Assembly: GCA_963575745.1 (NCBI GenBank)
Contig: CAUYUJ010003559.1
Coordinates: 184,923 to 248,922, forward strand
Length of the DNA stretch: 64,000 nt
Source: Prorocentrum cordatum
Lineage: Eukaryota; Sar; Dinophyceae; Prorocentrales; Prorocentraceae
Direction of reading: 5' to 3'
Positions 24,113 through 34,600 of this stretch are shown piece after piece (the stretch's first letter is position 1; every line of letters starts with the position of its first letter). The position numbers and the translations under genes were made by a program. The notes below the pieces were generated by a model, which had not been told where the DNA came from, made no database searches, and was given only the letters and a program-made list of their open reading frames with translations.

Positions 24113-26351
24113 TTGCAATCAACTTTCGAGTGGAACGTGAAGGTCGCCAAGCGCTGGGGCGACGTGCGTGGCCCGCTCGGGGCAGCAGCGATGTCCTTGC
24201 AGAGGGTCGGGTTCACACTCAGCTCTTTTACCGATTGGGTCTCCGACGCGGGCGAGAAGCTCAACTTGGCGGCGCGCTCCCCCTGGGCGGTCAAGCAGAT
24301 TGCCACGCGGGGCGTTGAGCGGTGGCAGTTGGCTCAGCTGGCCAAGAGTACGCACTGCGACATCTACGGTGCTGGCGGCGTCTTCCTGCCGCAGGTCCGG
24401 CGGTGGGTCGCGTCGAGCCGAGGCTCCACCAAGATCGCTAATGTTTGGAGGACGTTGACGCCCAATGAAGCTGGGTATGCTAGATCATGCCTGGTCGACG
24501 GTCCGCGGCTCAACGAGCGGCGCTGCGCGGCAAGCCTCAGCTCTTACTCGGTCTGCTCGCTGTGTCCCAGCAAGTTGGGGGCGCTTTGGCATAGGCACAT
24601 GGAGCGTCAAGATGCCCGGCCGTCTTTGACCCTTCCAGAGGAGCTGGAGCGCTTCAAGGACAAGGGCGACCCCATCACGATCAGGACTCTGCCAGAGAGG
24701 TTGTGGCTGCCAGAACCGCTCGCGGAGTGGAAGCCGCCAGGTGACGATTTCCTGGCGCGCGCGCAGTGGATCAAGGGCTACGGCGAGGGCTTGCCGTTTG
24801 CAGAGCCCGACCTGTTCGCAGATGGAGCCTGCATCGACGGTCGCACCCGGATTGCCTATGCAGGATGTGCCGTTATTGCGTTGCCTAGCGGCGGCGATCA
24901 CATCGACCCTGGGCCAAGGTCTGCCGCGCGTGCGTCGGCCTCTCCTGTGGCGGGTGCTTTGCAGTCCATTGACGGCGGCGAGCTGTTGGCACTTCTTCTG
25001 CTTCTCAAGAACGCCGTTCCACCCCTTCTCAAGAACGCCGTTCCACCAGTGACAGCCCATTTTGACGCTGAGTTTGTGGAGAATGGTATCAATATTCGTG
25101 GGCCCGTGGCCACCACCACCAGCAAGGCAGCCTGGGCGGAGCTGCGGGCTCGCGTCTGGCACGCAGTGCAGGACTTTGGGGGGCTCGGCGCAGGCGGCCT
25201 CGCAGTTGTCAAGGTCAAAGCGCGCGCTTCTGTTCAGCACGTGCAAGAGGGCCAGGTCACGGCCAAAGCGCGCAGAGGCAACATCGAAGCTGATCGGTGC
25301 GCCAAGTCTATCGCTGCTCAAGTCGGCGCTCCCGAAGCCCTTCGGCAGATCATCCAGGCGAGGCAGACCATGCTCGACGCCGCTTTCCTCTGGGTTTCGA
25401 TTGCCGGCAGCATGGCTGCCGATGGCAGAGCTGACACCTCGGACGAGAAGGTCACGAAGCAGGCCAACAATATTCAGTTGTATCTCACGGCTCACGAAGT
25501 CATCGAGGTCCCGAATGGGGGCGTTCACTGTTTGCGCTGCCTCAGGACCGCGTACACCAGCAACATCAAAGCGCACTTCTGGGCCAAGCCCTGCGTGCCC
25601 GAGCCGTGCGCCCCGTCGCATTCTGGCAGTACTTCGGAGAAGCGACCTGCTCGAGCAGCTTGGGCGACGGCGGCCACGGCGGCGGCGGCCTTCGCCGCAT
25701 TGGCGCGGGCCCAGCAGGAGGCGACATTTGCTGAGGTCACAGGAGACGGCAGCACTGAACACCGAGTTGCCGAAGGCCACGGCTCTCAAGACAGCCCAGC
25801 AGAAGATCGACGACCTGTTGTCAGCTGCGTCTGGAAAAAGCTTGAGCGGGTCTATGCGCTCGACATCGGCTGGGAAAGATGTTGCCAGTGCTTGTGAGGT
25901 TCCTGTAGGCCCCGCTGCAGACGCCCTAATCGGACCTTGCACGCGCGCTCCCGTGGGGCCCGCTGCTGAGGCCCCGTGTGGCCTGGTATCGGCTGGCGGG
26001 GCGAGTTTTGTGGATGGGCCTGCCTCGCTTCCCCCCTCGGGGACCCTCGGGTCTCCTCCAAGCCCCGCTGCAGAAGCCCTGAGGGGAGCCCGCGGCGGCG
26101 AGTGTGCGCCCGCCGTTTTGGTGCGGCCAGCAGTCTGGCTGCCTCGCAAGGTTGTGTTGTTTCGTCTCGCCGCTCGAGCGCGCCCGGTCGGTTTTGGTTG
26201 GAGGCCCTCGGTTGCCCCTCTGGCCCCAGCGCTGCGTCGTCGACCGCTGGTGATGGCACTGGGGTTCCAGGAGTGGCGGGCGGCGAGCATGTTCTCACGA
26301 CCATATTTGGATATCGCATTTGCACGTGCTGTCATTGCTCTGCGAGAGTGA
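24113..26351 (+). pseudogene. LINE RNase H domain and C-terminal tail
   Basis: A 594-codon frame (24113-25897) carries an RNase H1-type domain. Acidic residues appear in FADGACIDG (Asp codon 24821-24823), IDGGELLAL, AHFDAEF and NIEADRCAK, giving the D-E-D-D set. In LINEs RNase H removes the RNA strand. Inside the domain an exact 24-bp tandem duplication (25001-25048) repeats eight residues (LLKNAVPP). Downstream, CLRC and spaced His/Cys residues (about 25531-25595) could form a zinc site. From about 25730 the more protein-like frame is a different one, with a heptad-like helix and GPAAEA repeats, ending at a stop at 26349-26351. Confidence 0.75.
25001..25048 (+). repeat. 24-bp in-frame tandem duplication in RNase H
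   Basis: CTTCTCAAGAACGCCGTTCC begins at 25001 and again at 25025. The extra eight residues fall between the conserved Glu and the third acidic residue. Confidence 0.9.
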
Positions 26352-26377
26352 TCGGAGGCAAGCACAGGGGCTTCTCC

Positions 26378-26386
26378 GCAGAATGC
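26378..26386. other. Left 9-bp target-site duplication
   Basis: GCAGAATGC here and at 28183-28191 flank the TIR element exactly. Confidence 0.65.
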
Positions 26387-28182
26387 GAGGGTGCGCCGCT
26401 GGATCTCCACAAGGGGGGGGGGGGTAGGACCCCCCCCCTCCTTCCCGATCCGTCGTCGGGGAACCCCCCCCTCCCCCCCTTTCCCCGGGGTCGTCGGGGA
26501 CCCCCCCCCTCCCCCCCCCCCCCCCCCCCTCCCCCCCTTTCGCCACGCCGCCCCCTGACTCCGGAACCCGACCCCCGCCGCCCCTACCCCTAGTCCTCAC
26601 CCTAACCCAAACCCCGAATCCTAACCCCAACCACGTACCCCAGCCCCAAAGAGTACTCACTACTCATTACTCACTACCCACTACTGGCTACTCGCTATTC
26701 GCTACTCACTTCTCACTACCCCCTACTCACTACTCACGACTCACTACTCACTATCCACTACTCACCACCTACCACCCACTACTCGCTACTCACTACTCCC
26801 TACTCACTTCTCCCTCGTCCCTACTCACTACTCATTACTCACTCCTCACTACCCACTACTCAATACTCACTACTCCCTACGCACTACTCACTACTCCCTA
26901 CTCACTACTCACTAATCACTACTCATTACCCACTACCCACTATCCACTACTCACTAGTCACTACTCATTGCCCACAAATCACTACTCACTACCCACTACT
27001 CCCTACACAATACTGAGTACACAGTACTTACTCAGTACTCACTACTCGCTACTCCCATACTCGCTACTCAATACTCACTACTCACTTCCCGCTACTCACT
27101 ATTCAATACCCACTACGTATTACTCCCTACTCACTAGTCACTACATAGTCTCTGGTCACTAGTCACAACTCACTAGTCACTAGTCACTACTCACTACCCA
27201 CGACTCACCAATCGCTACTCACTACCCACTATTCGCTACCCACTTATTTCTACACACTGCTCACTATTCCCTACTCCCTACTCCCTACTCACTACTCACT
27301 ACTCCCTACTCCCTACTCGTTACTCACTACTCACTACCCACTACTCACTACTGACTACTCTCTACTCACTACTCACTACTCACTACGCCCTACTCGCTCC
27401 TCATTTCTCACTACTCGCTACTCCCTACTCGCTACTCACTACTCACTACCCACTGCCACTACCCACTACTCTCTATTCATCACTACTCACTACTCACTAC
27501 GCACTACGCACTACTCAATACTCACAACTCACTACTCACTACTCACTACTCGCTACTCACTACTTACTACTCACTACCCACAACTCATTACTCACTCCTC
27601 ACTACTCCCTACTCACTACTCACTACGCACTACGCACTACCCACTACTCACTACTCACTAATCACTCCTCGCCACCCACTACTCACTACCCACTACTCAC
27701 TACCCACTACTCATTACTCCCGACTCCCTACTCACTACTCACTACTCGCTACTCGCTCCTCACTACTCACTACTCACTACTCGCCACTCACTACTCATTT
27801 AACAATACACACTACTCACTATCCACTACTCACTACTCCCTACTCCCTACTCCCTACTCGCCACTCACTACGCACTACTCACTACCCAATACTCACTACT
27901 CACTACGCACTAACTCACTACTCACTACACACCACTCCCTACTCCCCACGGGGGGGGACTCCGACCTCCCACCTTTCCAACGCCAAGGGGGGGAGGGGGG
28001 GGGGGGGGTGCCGGACCCCCCCCCCCCCTTCAAAGGAGGGGGGGGGGGGTCGGACACCCCCCCGTTAAGGGGGGGAGGGAGTTCCGGACCCCCCCCCCTT
28101 GAAGGGGGGAAGGGGGGGGGGGGTTCTGGACCCCCCCCCCCCCCCCTTTGGTGTATTCAGGGAGATCCACTGGCGCACTTTC
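26387..28182. mobile_element. Non-autonomous TIR element with minisatellite core
   Basis: The left end is GAGGGTGCGCC followed by GCTGGATCTCC (26387-26408). The right end read in reverse is GAAAGTGCGCC followed by AGTGGATCTCC (28182-28161), so 18 of 22 positions match. The flanking direct repeats are 9 bp, the duplication length typical of Mutator-like elements; assignment to that group is an inference. No transposase is encoded. The interior is G-run/C-run palindromes at both ends (26411-26545 and 27950-28147) around a CACTACT minisatellite. It sits in the 3' region of the LINE. Confidence 0.6.
26640..27947. repeat. CACTACT minisatellite (about 1.3 kb)
   Basis: Variants of ACTCACT, ACTACTC and CCCTACT units, with no single period. 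It is strongly strand-asymmetric (almost no G on the plus strand). It is preceded at 26588-26640 by a short C-rich segment with CCCTAACCC-like words. Confidence 0.95.
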
Positions 28183-28191
28183 GCAGAATGC

Positions 28192-28460
28192 AAGCTACCA
28201 GAGAGCGCTCGTGGTTTGCAGCATCGCCTCGAGAAGGTCGAAAGGATCAGGCTCGGGCTGCCGCCAAAGGCGGCGCAGCCGAAGGCGCAGGCTCGGTGAT
28301 GTCTGGGGGGCTTGGCCTGGCGGCGGCGAGTCGGCCCTTTTTGGCTTGCTCGCCCCTTTGCCGCTCGGTTCCCTTAGGCTTGCGCCTGCCGCCAGCCGCG
28401 GCCGCCAGTGTTGCGGCTGGTTGAACCTGAGCTCGTGCTGCGCGAGCCTGGTCACAGCTA
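28192..28460 (+). other. Distal 3' region of the LINE
   Basis: Unique G+C-rich sequence between the TIR element and the resumed satellite array. By position it is the remaining 3' untranslated part of the LINE. No coding motif is recognised. Confidence 0.45.
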
Positions 28461-28845
28461 AAGACCCCACTGGCGACGTTCGCATGCGTCCCCCCCGCCC
28501 ATTTCGGCATACCCCTCGCGCTCTACGTGGCCCCATCGGGAGCCCCACCGAAGGCCCCAATGGCGACGTTCGCGTGGCGGCCCCGCTCCATTTCGGCACA
28601 CTCCTCACGCGTTCCTCGTGGCCCCCCATGGAGCGCCACGAAGGCCCCAATGGCTGCGCCCGCATGCGTCCCCGCCCCATGTCGGCACACCCTTCACACG
28701 CTTCGTGGCCCCATAAGATCCACCGAAGGCGGTATCCACAACGGCGATACTCACAACTGCATATGGTTGGGCCCTTCGCCAGCATAATTATCTCAGGGTG
28801 GTCGTTCGAAGCATGTAACAGTCGTCGCTTGTGAGCTCTGGAAGC

Positions 28846-29108
28846 TTGGATCTGCAGGAAGTCTCAGGCGGGGGTCTTGCTTGTGAGCGATTCGCGAGGA
28901 AGTCTCAGGCGGGAGCCCACTCCCTATGGGGCCCGCACCTCATGTCTTTGATCACAAGGTGTCACTCGAGTCCTGCACCCGACGTCACTTTTGAGCTTCT
29001 GAGGGCCGAGTATGGAGAAGTCTTAAGCGGGAGCCTCGTCTGTGAGTGACGTTTGAGGAAGTCTCGAGCGGGAGCCCTCTCCCTCTCCCTATGGGGCCCG
29101 TACTTCCG
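28846..29108. repeat. Two copies of the ~110-bp motif E repeat
   Basis: CAGGAAGTCTCAGGCGGG and ATGGGGCCCGCACCTCATG landmarks recur in two diverged tandem copies. They lie between terminus A of copy 4 and terminus B of copy 5. Confidence 0.65.
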
Positions 29109-29110
29109 GT

Positions 29111-29206
29111 TTTTTCCCAACCATCCTGTGGTGTTGGGTCCTCGTTTTGAAGAGACGGCGCCCCGCGTTCCTCACCTCCTCCTCCTCCCCCCCCCCTCCC
29201 TCCTCC

Positions 29207-29265
<59 letters not shown>

Positions 29266-30689
29266 GCATCATCATCATCACCACCACCGATTTCGGCACA
29301 CCCCTCACACGTTTCGTGGCCCCATAGGGAGCTCCACCGAAGGCCCCAGTGGCAGGGTCCGCATGCCTCCCCACCACCCATTTCGGCACACCCCTCACAC
29401 GTTTCGTGGCCCCATAGGGAGCTCCACCGAAGGCCCCAGTGGCAGGGTCCGCATGCCTCCCCACCACCCATTTCGGCACACCCCTCACACGTTTCGTGGC
29501 CCCATAGGGAGCTCCACCGAAGGCCCCAGTGGCAGGGTCCGCATGCCTCCCCACCACCCATTTCGGCACACCCCTCACACGTTTCGTGGCCCCATAGGGA
29601 GCTCCACCGAAGGCCCCAGTGGCAGGGTCCGCATGCCTCCCCACCACCCATTTCGGCACACCCCTCACACGTTTCGTGGCCCCAGCTTTCGTGCTCACAC
29701 GCCCCATAGGGAGCTGGCCCCCACCGAGGCCCCAGCCCCAGTGGCAGGGTTCGCATGCCTCCCCACCACCCATTTCGGCACACCCCTCACACGTTTCGTG
29801 GCCCCATAGGGAGCTCCACCGAAGGCCCCAGTGGCTGCGTCCGCATGCCTCCCCACCACCCATTTCGGCACACCCCTCACACGTTTCGTGGCCCCATAGG
29901 GAGCTCCACCGAAGGCCCCAGTGGCTGCGTTCCGCATGCCTCCCCACCACCCATTTCGGCACACCCCTCACACGTTTCGTGGCCCCATAGGGAGCTCCAC
30001 CGAAGGCCCCAGTGGCAGGGTCCGCATGCCTCCCCACCACCCATTTCGGCACACCCCTCACACGTTTCGTGGCCCCATAGGGAGCTCCACCGAAGGCCCC
30101 AGTGGCAGGGTCCGCATGCCTCCCCACCACTCATTTCGGCACACCCCTCACACGTTTCGCGGCCCCATAGGGAGCTCCACCGAAGGCCCCAGTGGCCTTG
30201 TTCGTATGCCTCACCAACACCCATTTCGGTACACCCCTCACACGTTTCGTGGCCCCATGGGGATTTCCATTGAAGACCCCAGTGACTGGGTTCGCATGCG
30301 CCCCCACACCCATTTCGGCACACCCCTCACACGCTTCGTGGCACCATAGGGAGCTCCACCGAAGGCCCCAGTGGCTGCGTTCGCATGCCGCCCCCACACC
30401 AATTTCGGCACACCCCTCACACGTTTCGTGGCCCCACAGGGAGCTCCACCGAAGGCCCCAGTGGCTGCGTTCGCATGCCGCCCCCACACCACATTCGGTG
30501 CACCCCTCACACGTTTCGTGGCCCCATAAGGAGCTCCACCGAAGGCCCCAGTGGCAACGTTCGCATGCCGCCCCCACACCGATTTCGGCACACCCCTCAA
30601 ACGGTTCGTGGCCCCATAGTGAGATCCACCGAAGACGGTACTCACACCAGCATTACTCACAACTGCATATGGTTGGGTCCTTCGCCAGG
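29111..30689 (-). mobile_element. A-array-B element, copy 5 (complete)
   Basis: Minus strand order: terminus A at 30689-30651, about 15 highly similar 90-bp units (30640-29283), a CAT tract (29280-29205), a GGA-rich tract, terminus B at 29171-29111. It is the clearest complete copy at about 1.58 kb. Units at 29330-29680 are almost identical to one another, pointing to recent homogenisation. Long frames in the array are artefacts. Confidence 0.7.
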
Positions 30690-30784
30690 CAAATTTTACA
30701 CCAGGGACGGGACGGAAAGGAAGTAAGGATTACTCTCAGACAAACCAAGGATATGCTCATGCGGGATCACACAGTCGAAGTTTT

Positions 30785-31590
30785 CACATATATACATACA
30801 TACATACATACATGTGTACAAACATACATACATGCAAGCACACATACACCTGCACGCATATACATATATATATATATATATGCATACATACATACATACA
30901 TGCATGCATGCTTGCATGCATACGTACATACATATGAGCGCACGTGCATACATGCATACCTACATATACACACATCTGCATATCTACATACCTACATACC
31001 GACATACCTACAAACATACATACCTATGTCAACACATACAGGCATCCATTCATACATGAATACATGTCTACATATTCGTGTATAGATGCAGACATACATA
31101 CATACGTACACGCAACCATACGTATATACATACATACATACATCATACATGCATACGTACATGCATCCGTACATAACCTACAAATATGCATGCAAACGTG
31201 CATAATTGCATGCATACACACATACATACACTCATCCATACATACATACATACATTCATACGTGCGTACATACATACATACATACATACGTACATACATA
31301 CATACATGCACATATACATGCATTCATACATACATGCATACATACGGGCACGACCAACACTATATACATACATTTATATGTATACATACATATATATATA
31401 TATATATGCACACGGACGTATACACATACATACATACATACATACATGCATACATACATGCATGTATGCATGCATGCATGCATACATGCATACATACATA
31501 TATACATATATGCATGCATGCATGCAACACATAAATGCATCCATGCATCAATGCATGCCTGCATGTATACATACATACATACGTACATGA
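30785..31590. repeat. TACA/CATA microsatellite
   Basis: About 800 bp of TACATACA with GCATGCATG and TATATA variants, lying between the inverted copies 5 and 6. Tyr-Ile-His-Thr or Met-Tyr-Val-Cys frames are repeat translations. Confidence 0.95.
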
Positions 31591-31696
31591 ATGTATGTGC
31601 GTTCTTGTTCCGATTGGTTGTTTAATTCCTTTCTCTGGTTGTTTACAATCCAGGGGCTGGTGCGAAAACCCGCCCCCCCCCCCAAAAAAAAAATAT

Positions 31697-33150
31697 CCTG
31701 GCGAAGGACCCAACCATGTGCAGTTGTGAATATCGCATTGCGGGTGCCGCTTTCGGTGGAGCTCCCTGTGGGGCCACGAAACGCTGTGCTGGGTGGGGGT
31801 GACGCATGCGGGCGGCACCACTGGGGCCTTCGGTGGAGGTCCCTGTGGGGCCACGAAACGCTGTACTGGGCGGGGGTGACGCATGCGGGCGGCACCACTG
31901 GGGCCGTCGGTGGAGCTCCCTGTGGGGCCACGAAACGCTGTGCTGGGTGGGGGTGGCGCATGCGGGCGGCACCACTGGGGCCTTCGGTGGAGCTCCCTGT
32001 GGGGCCACGAAATGCTGTGCTGGGGTGGGGGTGACGCATGCGGGCGGCACCACTGGTGCCTTCGGTGGAGGTCCCTGTGGGGCCACGAAACGCTGTGTTT
32101 GGTGGAGGTGCCGAAATGGGTGTGCGGGACGCATGCGAGCGGTGGCACTGGGGCCTTCGGTGGAGCTACGCATGGGGCCACGAAACGTGTGAGGGGTGTG
32201 CCGAAATGGGTGTGGCTGACGCATGCGGGCTGGGGCCACGAAGCGTGCAAGGGGTGTGCCGACGTGGGTGTGGCTGACGCATGCGGGCGGCGGCACTGGG
32301 GCCTTCGGTGGAGCTCCCTGTGGGGCCACGAGCGTGTGAGGGGTGTGCCGTGTGACGCATGCGGGCGGGCACTGGGGCCTTGCCGCCACGAAACTGGAAG
32401 TGTGGCTGACGCATGCGGGCGGCGGCACTGGGGCCTTCGGTGGAGCTCCCTGTGGGCCACGAAACGCGTGAGGGGTGTGCCGAAAGTGGGTGTGGCTGAC
32501 GCATGCGGCGGCGCACTGGGGCCTTCGGTGGAGCTCCCTATGGGGCCACGAAACGTGTGAGGGGTGTGCCGAATGGGGGGTGAACGCATGCGGGCGGCCA
32601 CTGGGGCCTTCGGTGGAGCTCCCTATGGGGCCACGAAACGTGTGAGGGGTGTGCCAGAATGGGGGGTGGAACCGCATGCGGGCGCAGCCACTGGGGCCTT
32701 CGGTGGAGCTCCCTATGGGGCCACGAAACGTGTGAGGGGTGTGTGACGCATGCGGGCGCAACTGGGGGGCATGCGGACCGCAGCCACGGGCGCCTCGGTG
32801 GAGCCTTCGGCTTACTGGGGCCCCTATGGGGACCACGAAACGTGTGATGTGGGGTGTGCAGCAGCAGGGGGGGTGGAACCGCATGCGGGCGCAGCCACTG
32901 GGGCCCTCGTGGAGCTCCTTATGGGGCCACGAAGCGTGTGAGGGGTGTGCCAGCAATGGGGGGTGGAACCGCATGCGGACGCAGCCACTGGGGCCTTCGG
33001 TGGAGCTCCTCATGGGGCCACGAAGCGTGTGAGGGGTGGGCCAGAATGGGCGTGGGAATGGGAGGAGGGAGGGGGGGAGAGGAGGCGGGAACGCGGGGCA
33101 CCGTCTCTTCAAAATCAGGACCCAACACCACAGGATGGCTGGGAAAAAAC
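31697..33150 (+). mobile_element. A-array-B element, copy 6 (complete)
   Basis: Terminus A at 31697-31735 is preceded by C and A homopolymers. The array starts with ~77-bp units (31740-32100) and switches to 90-bp units (32100-33050) with many small deletions. Then come a GGA-rich tract and terminus B (33089-33150). Confidence 0.7.
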
Positions 33151-34000
33151 CCTGCTGCAGGGAGAAGGCATCGCGGTACCGCAAGGATACCTGTCAAGCT
33201 CCCCCGACCGCGGCGGGCCCATGGGAGCGAAGCGTGCGCTGGTGGGAAAGTTCCTTCCGCGCCAGGGTGGTGGGGAGGCAAGCAACCCTGCCCTGGGGCC
33301 GCGGGGAGCCAGGGGCCGCGAGACTGCGTATCTGGTGACCCAATGGGTGGGGGGCGGCGTCGCCGAGAGGGTGAGTGGGAGCTGAGACTGCTTCTGACGC
33401 CAGCTCCCATCTGCAGCAAACGTGTGAAGGTGTGCGATGTCTGAGGGAGGCATGCGACCCTGCGCGCCTTCTGGAGCTCCCTATGGGGCCGGGTCGCATT
33501 GAGGGCGCCGAGAGCGCGGTGGGGGGCAGCGAATGTTGCCCATTAGCTTCTGGACATGGGGCCTTCGGCATGGACCCTGCTGTGGGCGTCTCCCTATGGG
33601 GCCACGAAGCCGCATGTCAGGTTCGGTGTGCCACGCGTGTGATGGGGTGGTGGAAACTTCGCATGCGGTGCCGCAGCCGTGGACCTGGGGCCTTCGGCTG
33701 CGACCCTGCTCCTCGGTCGAGCTCCGGGGCCACGAAGCGTGTGAGGGGTGTGCGCCAGCCAAGGGGGGGGAGTGCGAAAAACCGCAGCCTGCGGACGGTA
33801 AGCTCCCAGCCCACTGGTGGCCATTCGCCTTCGTGGAGCTCCCTCGAATGGGTGCCATGCGAAGCGTGTGAGGGTGTGGTGCCAGAAGTGGCATGCGAAC
33901 TGAGGAAGGGGGGGGGGGGGGAGGAGGAGGAGGAAGGAGGAGAGGAACGCGGGGACCGTCTCTTCAAAATCACGACCCAACACCACAGGATGGTTGGGAA
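33151..34000 (+). repeat. Degenerate array ending in terminus B (copy 7)
   Basis: Sequence 33151-33420 is unique. From about 33420 to 33890 broken 90-bp units are recognisable (GAGCTCC, GGGGCCACGAAGC, GTGTGAGGGTGTG). A G/GGA tract and terminus B (33944-34000) follow. No terminus A is found for this copy. Confidence 0.55.
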
Positions 34001-34003
34001 TTG

Positions 34004-34600
34004 CCTGGCGAAGGACCCCGCATATGCATGCGCGAGTACCGCACGGATTGATTCGAAGGAGGGGGCAGCAAACTCGCTCCTCTTCTCCAGGCACTCGGCC
34101 CCTGGCCAGCGGCGGGAGCCATGGGGCCTCGAAGCGTCTGAGGTGACCGCATGTCTGGCGGGGAAGCTCGCGACCCTCCACTGGGGCCTTCTGGAGCCCT
34201 GACGCCACGAAAGTGTGACGGGTGGCTGAAAGGGTGGTGTCTGGAGGCATGCGGACCCTGCCACTGCGGCCTTCGGTGGAGCTCCCTATGGGGCCACGAA
34301 GCGTGTGAGGGGTGTGCCGACATGGGTGGTGGTGAGGCATGCGAACCCTGCCACTAAGGCCTTCGGTGGTGCTCCCTATGGGGCCACGAAACGTGTGACG
34401 GGTGTGCCGAAATGGCTGGTGGGGAGGCATGCGAACCCTGCCACTGGGGCCTTCGGTGGAGCTCCCTATGGGGCCACGAAGCGTGTGAGGGGTGTGCCGA
34501 AATTGGTGGTGGGGAGGCATGCGAACGCAGCCACTGGGGCCTTCGGTGGAGCTCCCTATGGGGCCACGAAACGTGTGAAGGGTGTGCCGCGGGGCCTCCC
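34004..34600 (+). mobile_element. A-array element, copy 8 (B missing)
   Basis: Terminus A (34004-34042) begins three bases after terminus B of copy 7, a direct head-to-tail joint. A unique stretch (34043-34220) and about four 90-bp units (34220-34590) follow. The array then passes into an unrelated-looking 77-bp array instead of terminus B. Confidence 0.55.

Larger units (their letters stand above)
20127..28460 (+). mobile_element. Non-LTR retrotransposon (LINE, APE endonuclease and RNase H type), decayed
   Basis: Gene order is 5' DinoSL, a Cys-rich and coiled-coil ORF1-like region, APE-type endonuclease, reverse transcriptase, RNase H, Cys/His-rich tail, 3' region. This is the order of I-group LINEs. 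The frame changes at about 21.3-21.4, 22.5-22.85, 23.1, 24.0-24.1 and 25.73 kb, so the copy is dead. It inserted into a satellite array with a 13-15 bp target duplication. Its 3' region (26352-26386 plus 28192-28460) is split by a 1.8-kb TIR element. No clear poly(A) or simple 3' tail is seen. Excluding the nested insert it is about 6.5 kb. Confidence 0.8.
18271..28782 (-). mobile_element. A-array-B element, copy 4, split by a LINE insertion
   Basis: Minus-strand element. A diverged terminus B lies at 18322-18271, a ~78-bp-unit array at 18430-20115, then an 8.3-kb insertion (20127-28460). The same array resumes in phase at 28461-28735, and terminus A is at 28782-28744. Left of the insertion the unit reads AAGACCCGTGGCG, right of it AAGACCCCACTGGCG, so the interrupted unit is shared. 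Without the insertion the element is about 2.2 kb. Confidence 0.6.

Noticed and set aside
26588-26640. Telomeric repeat (CCCTAAA)
   Set aside because: Only degenerate CCCTAACCC-like words occur, with no regular 7-bp period.
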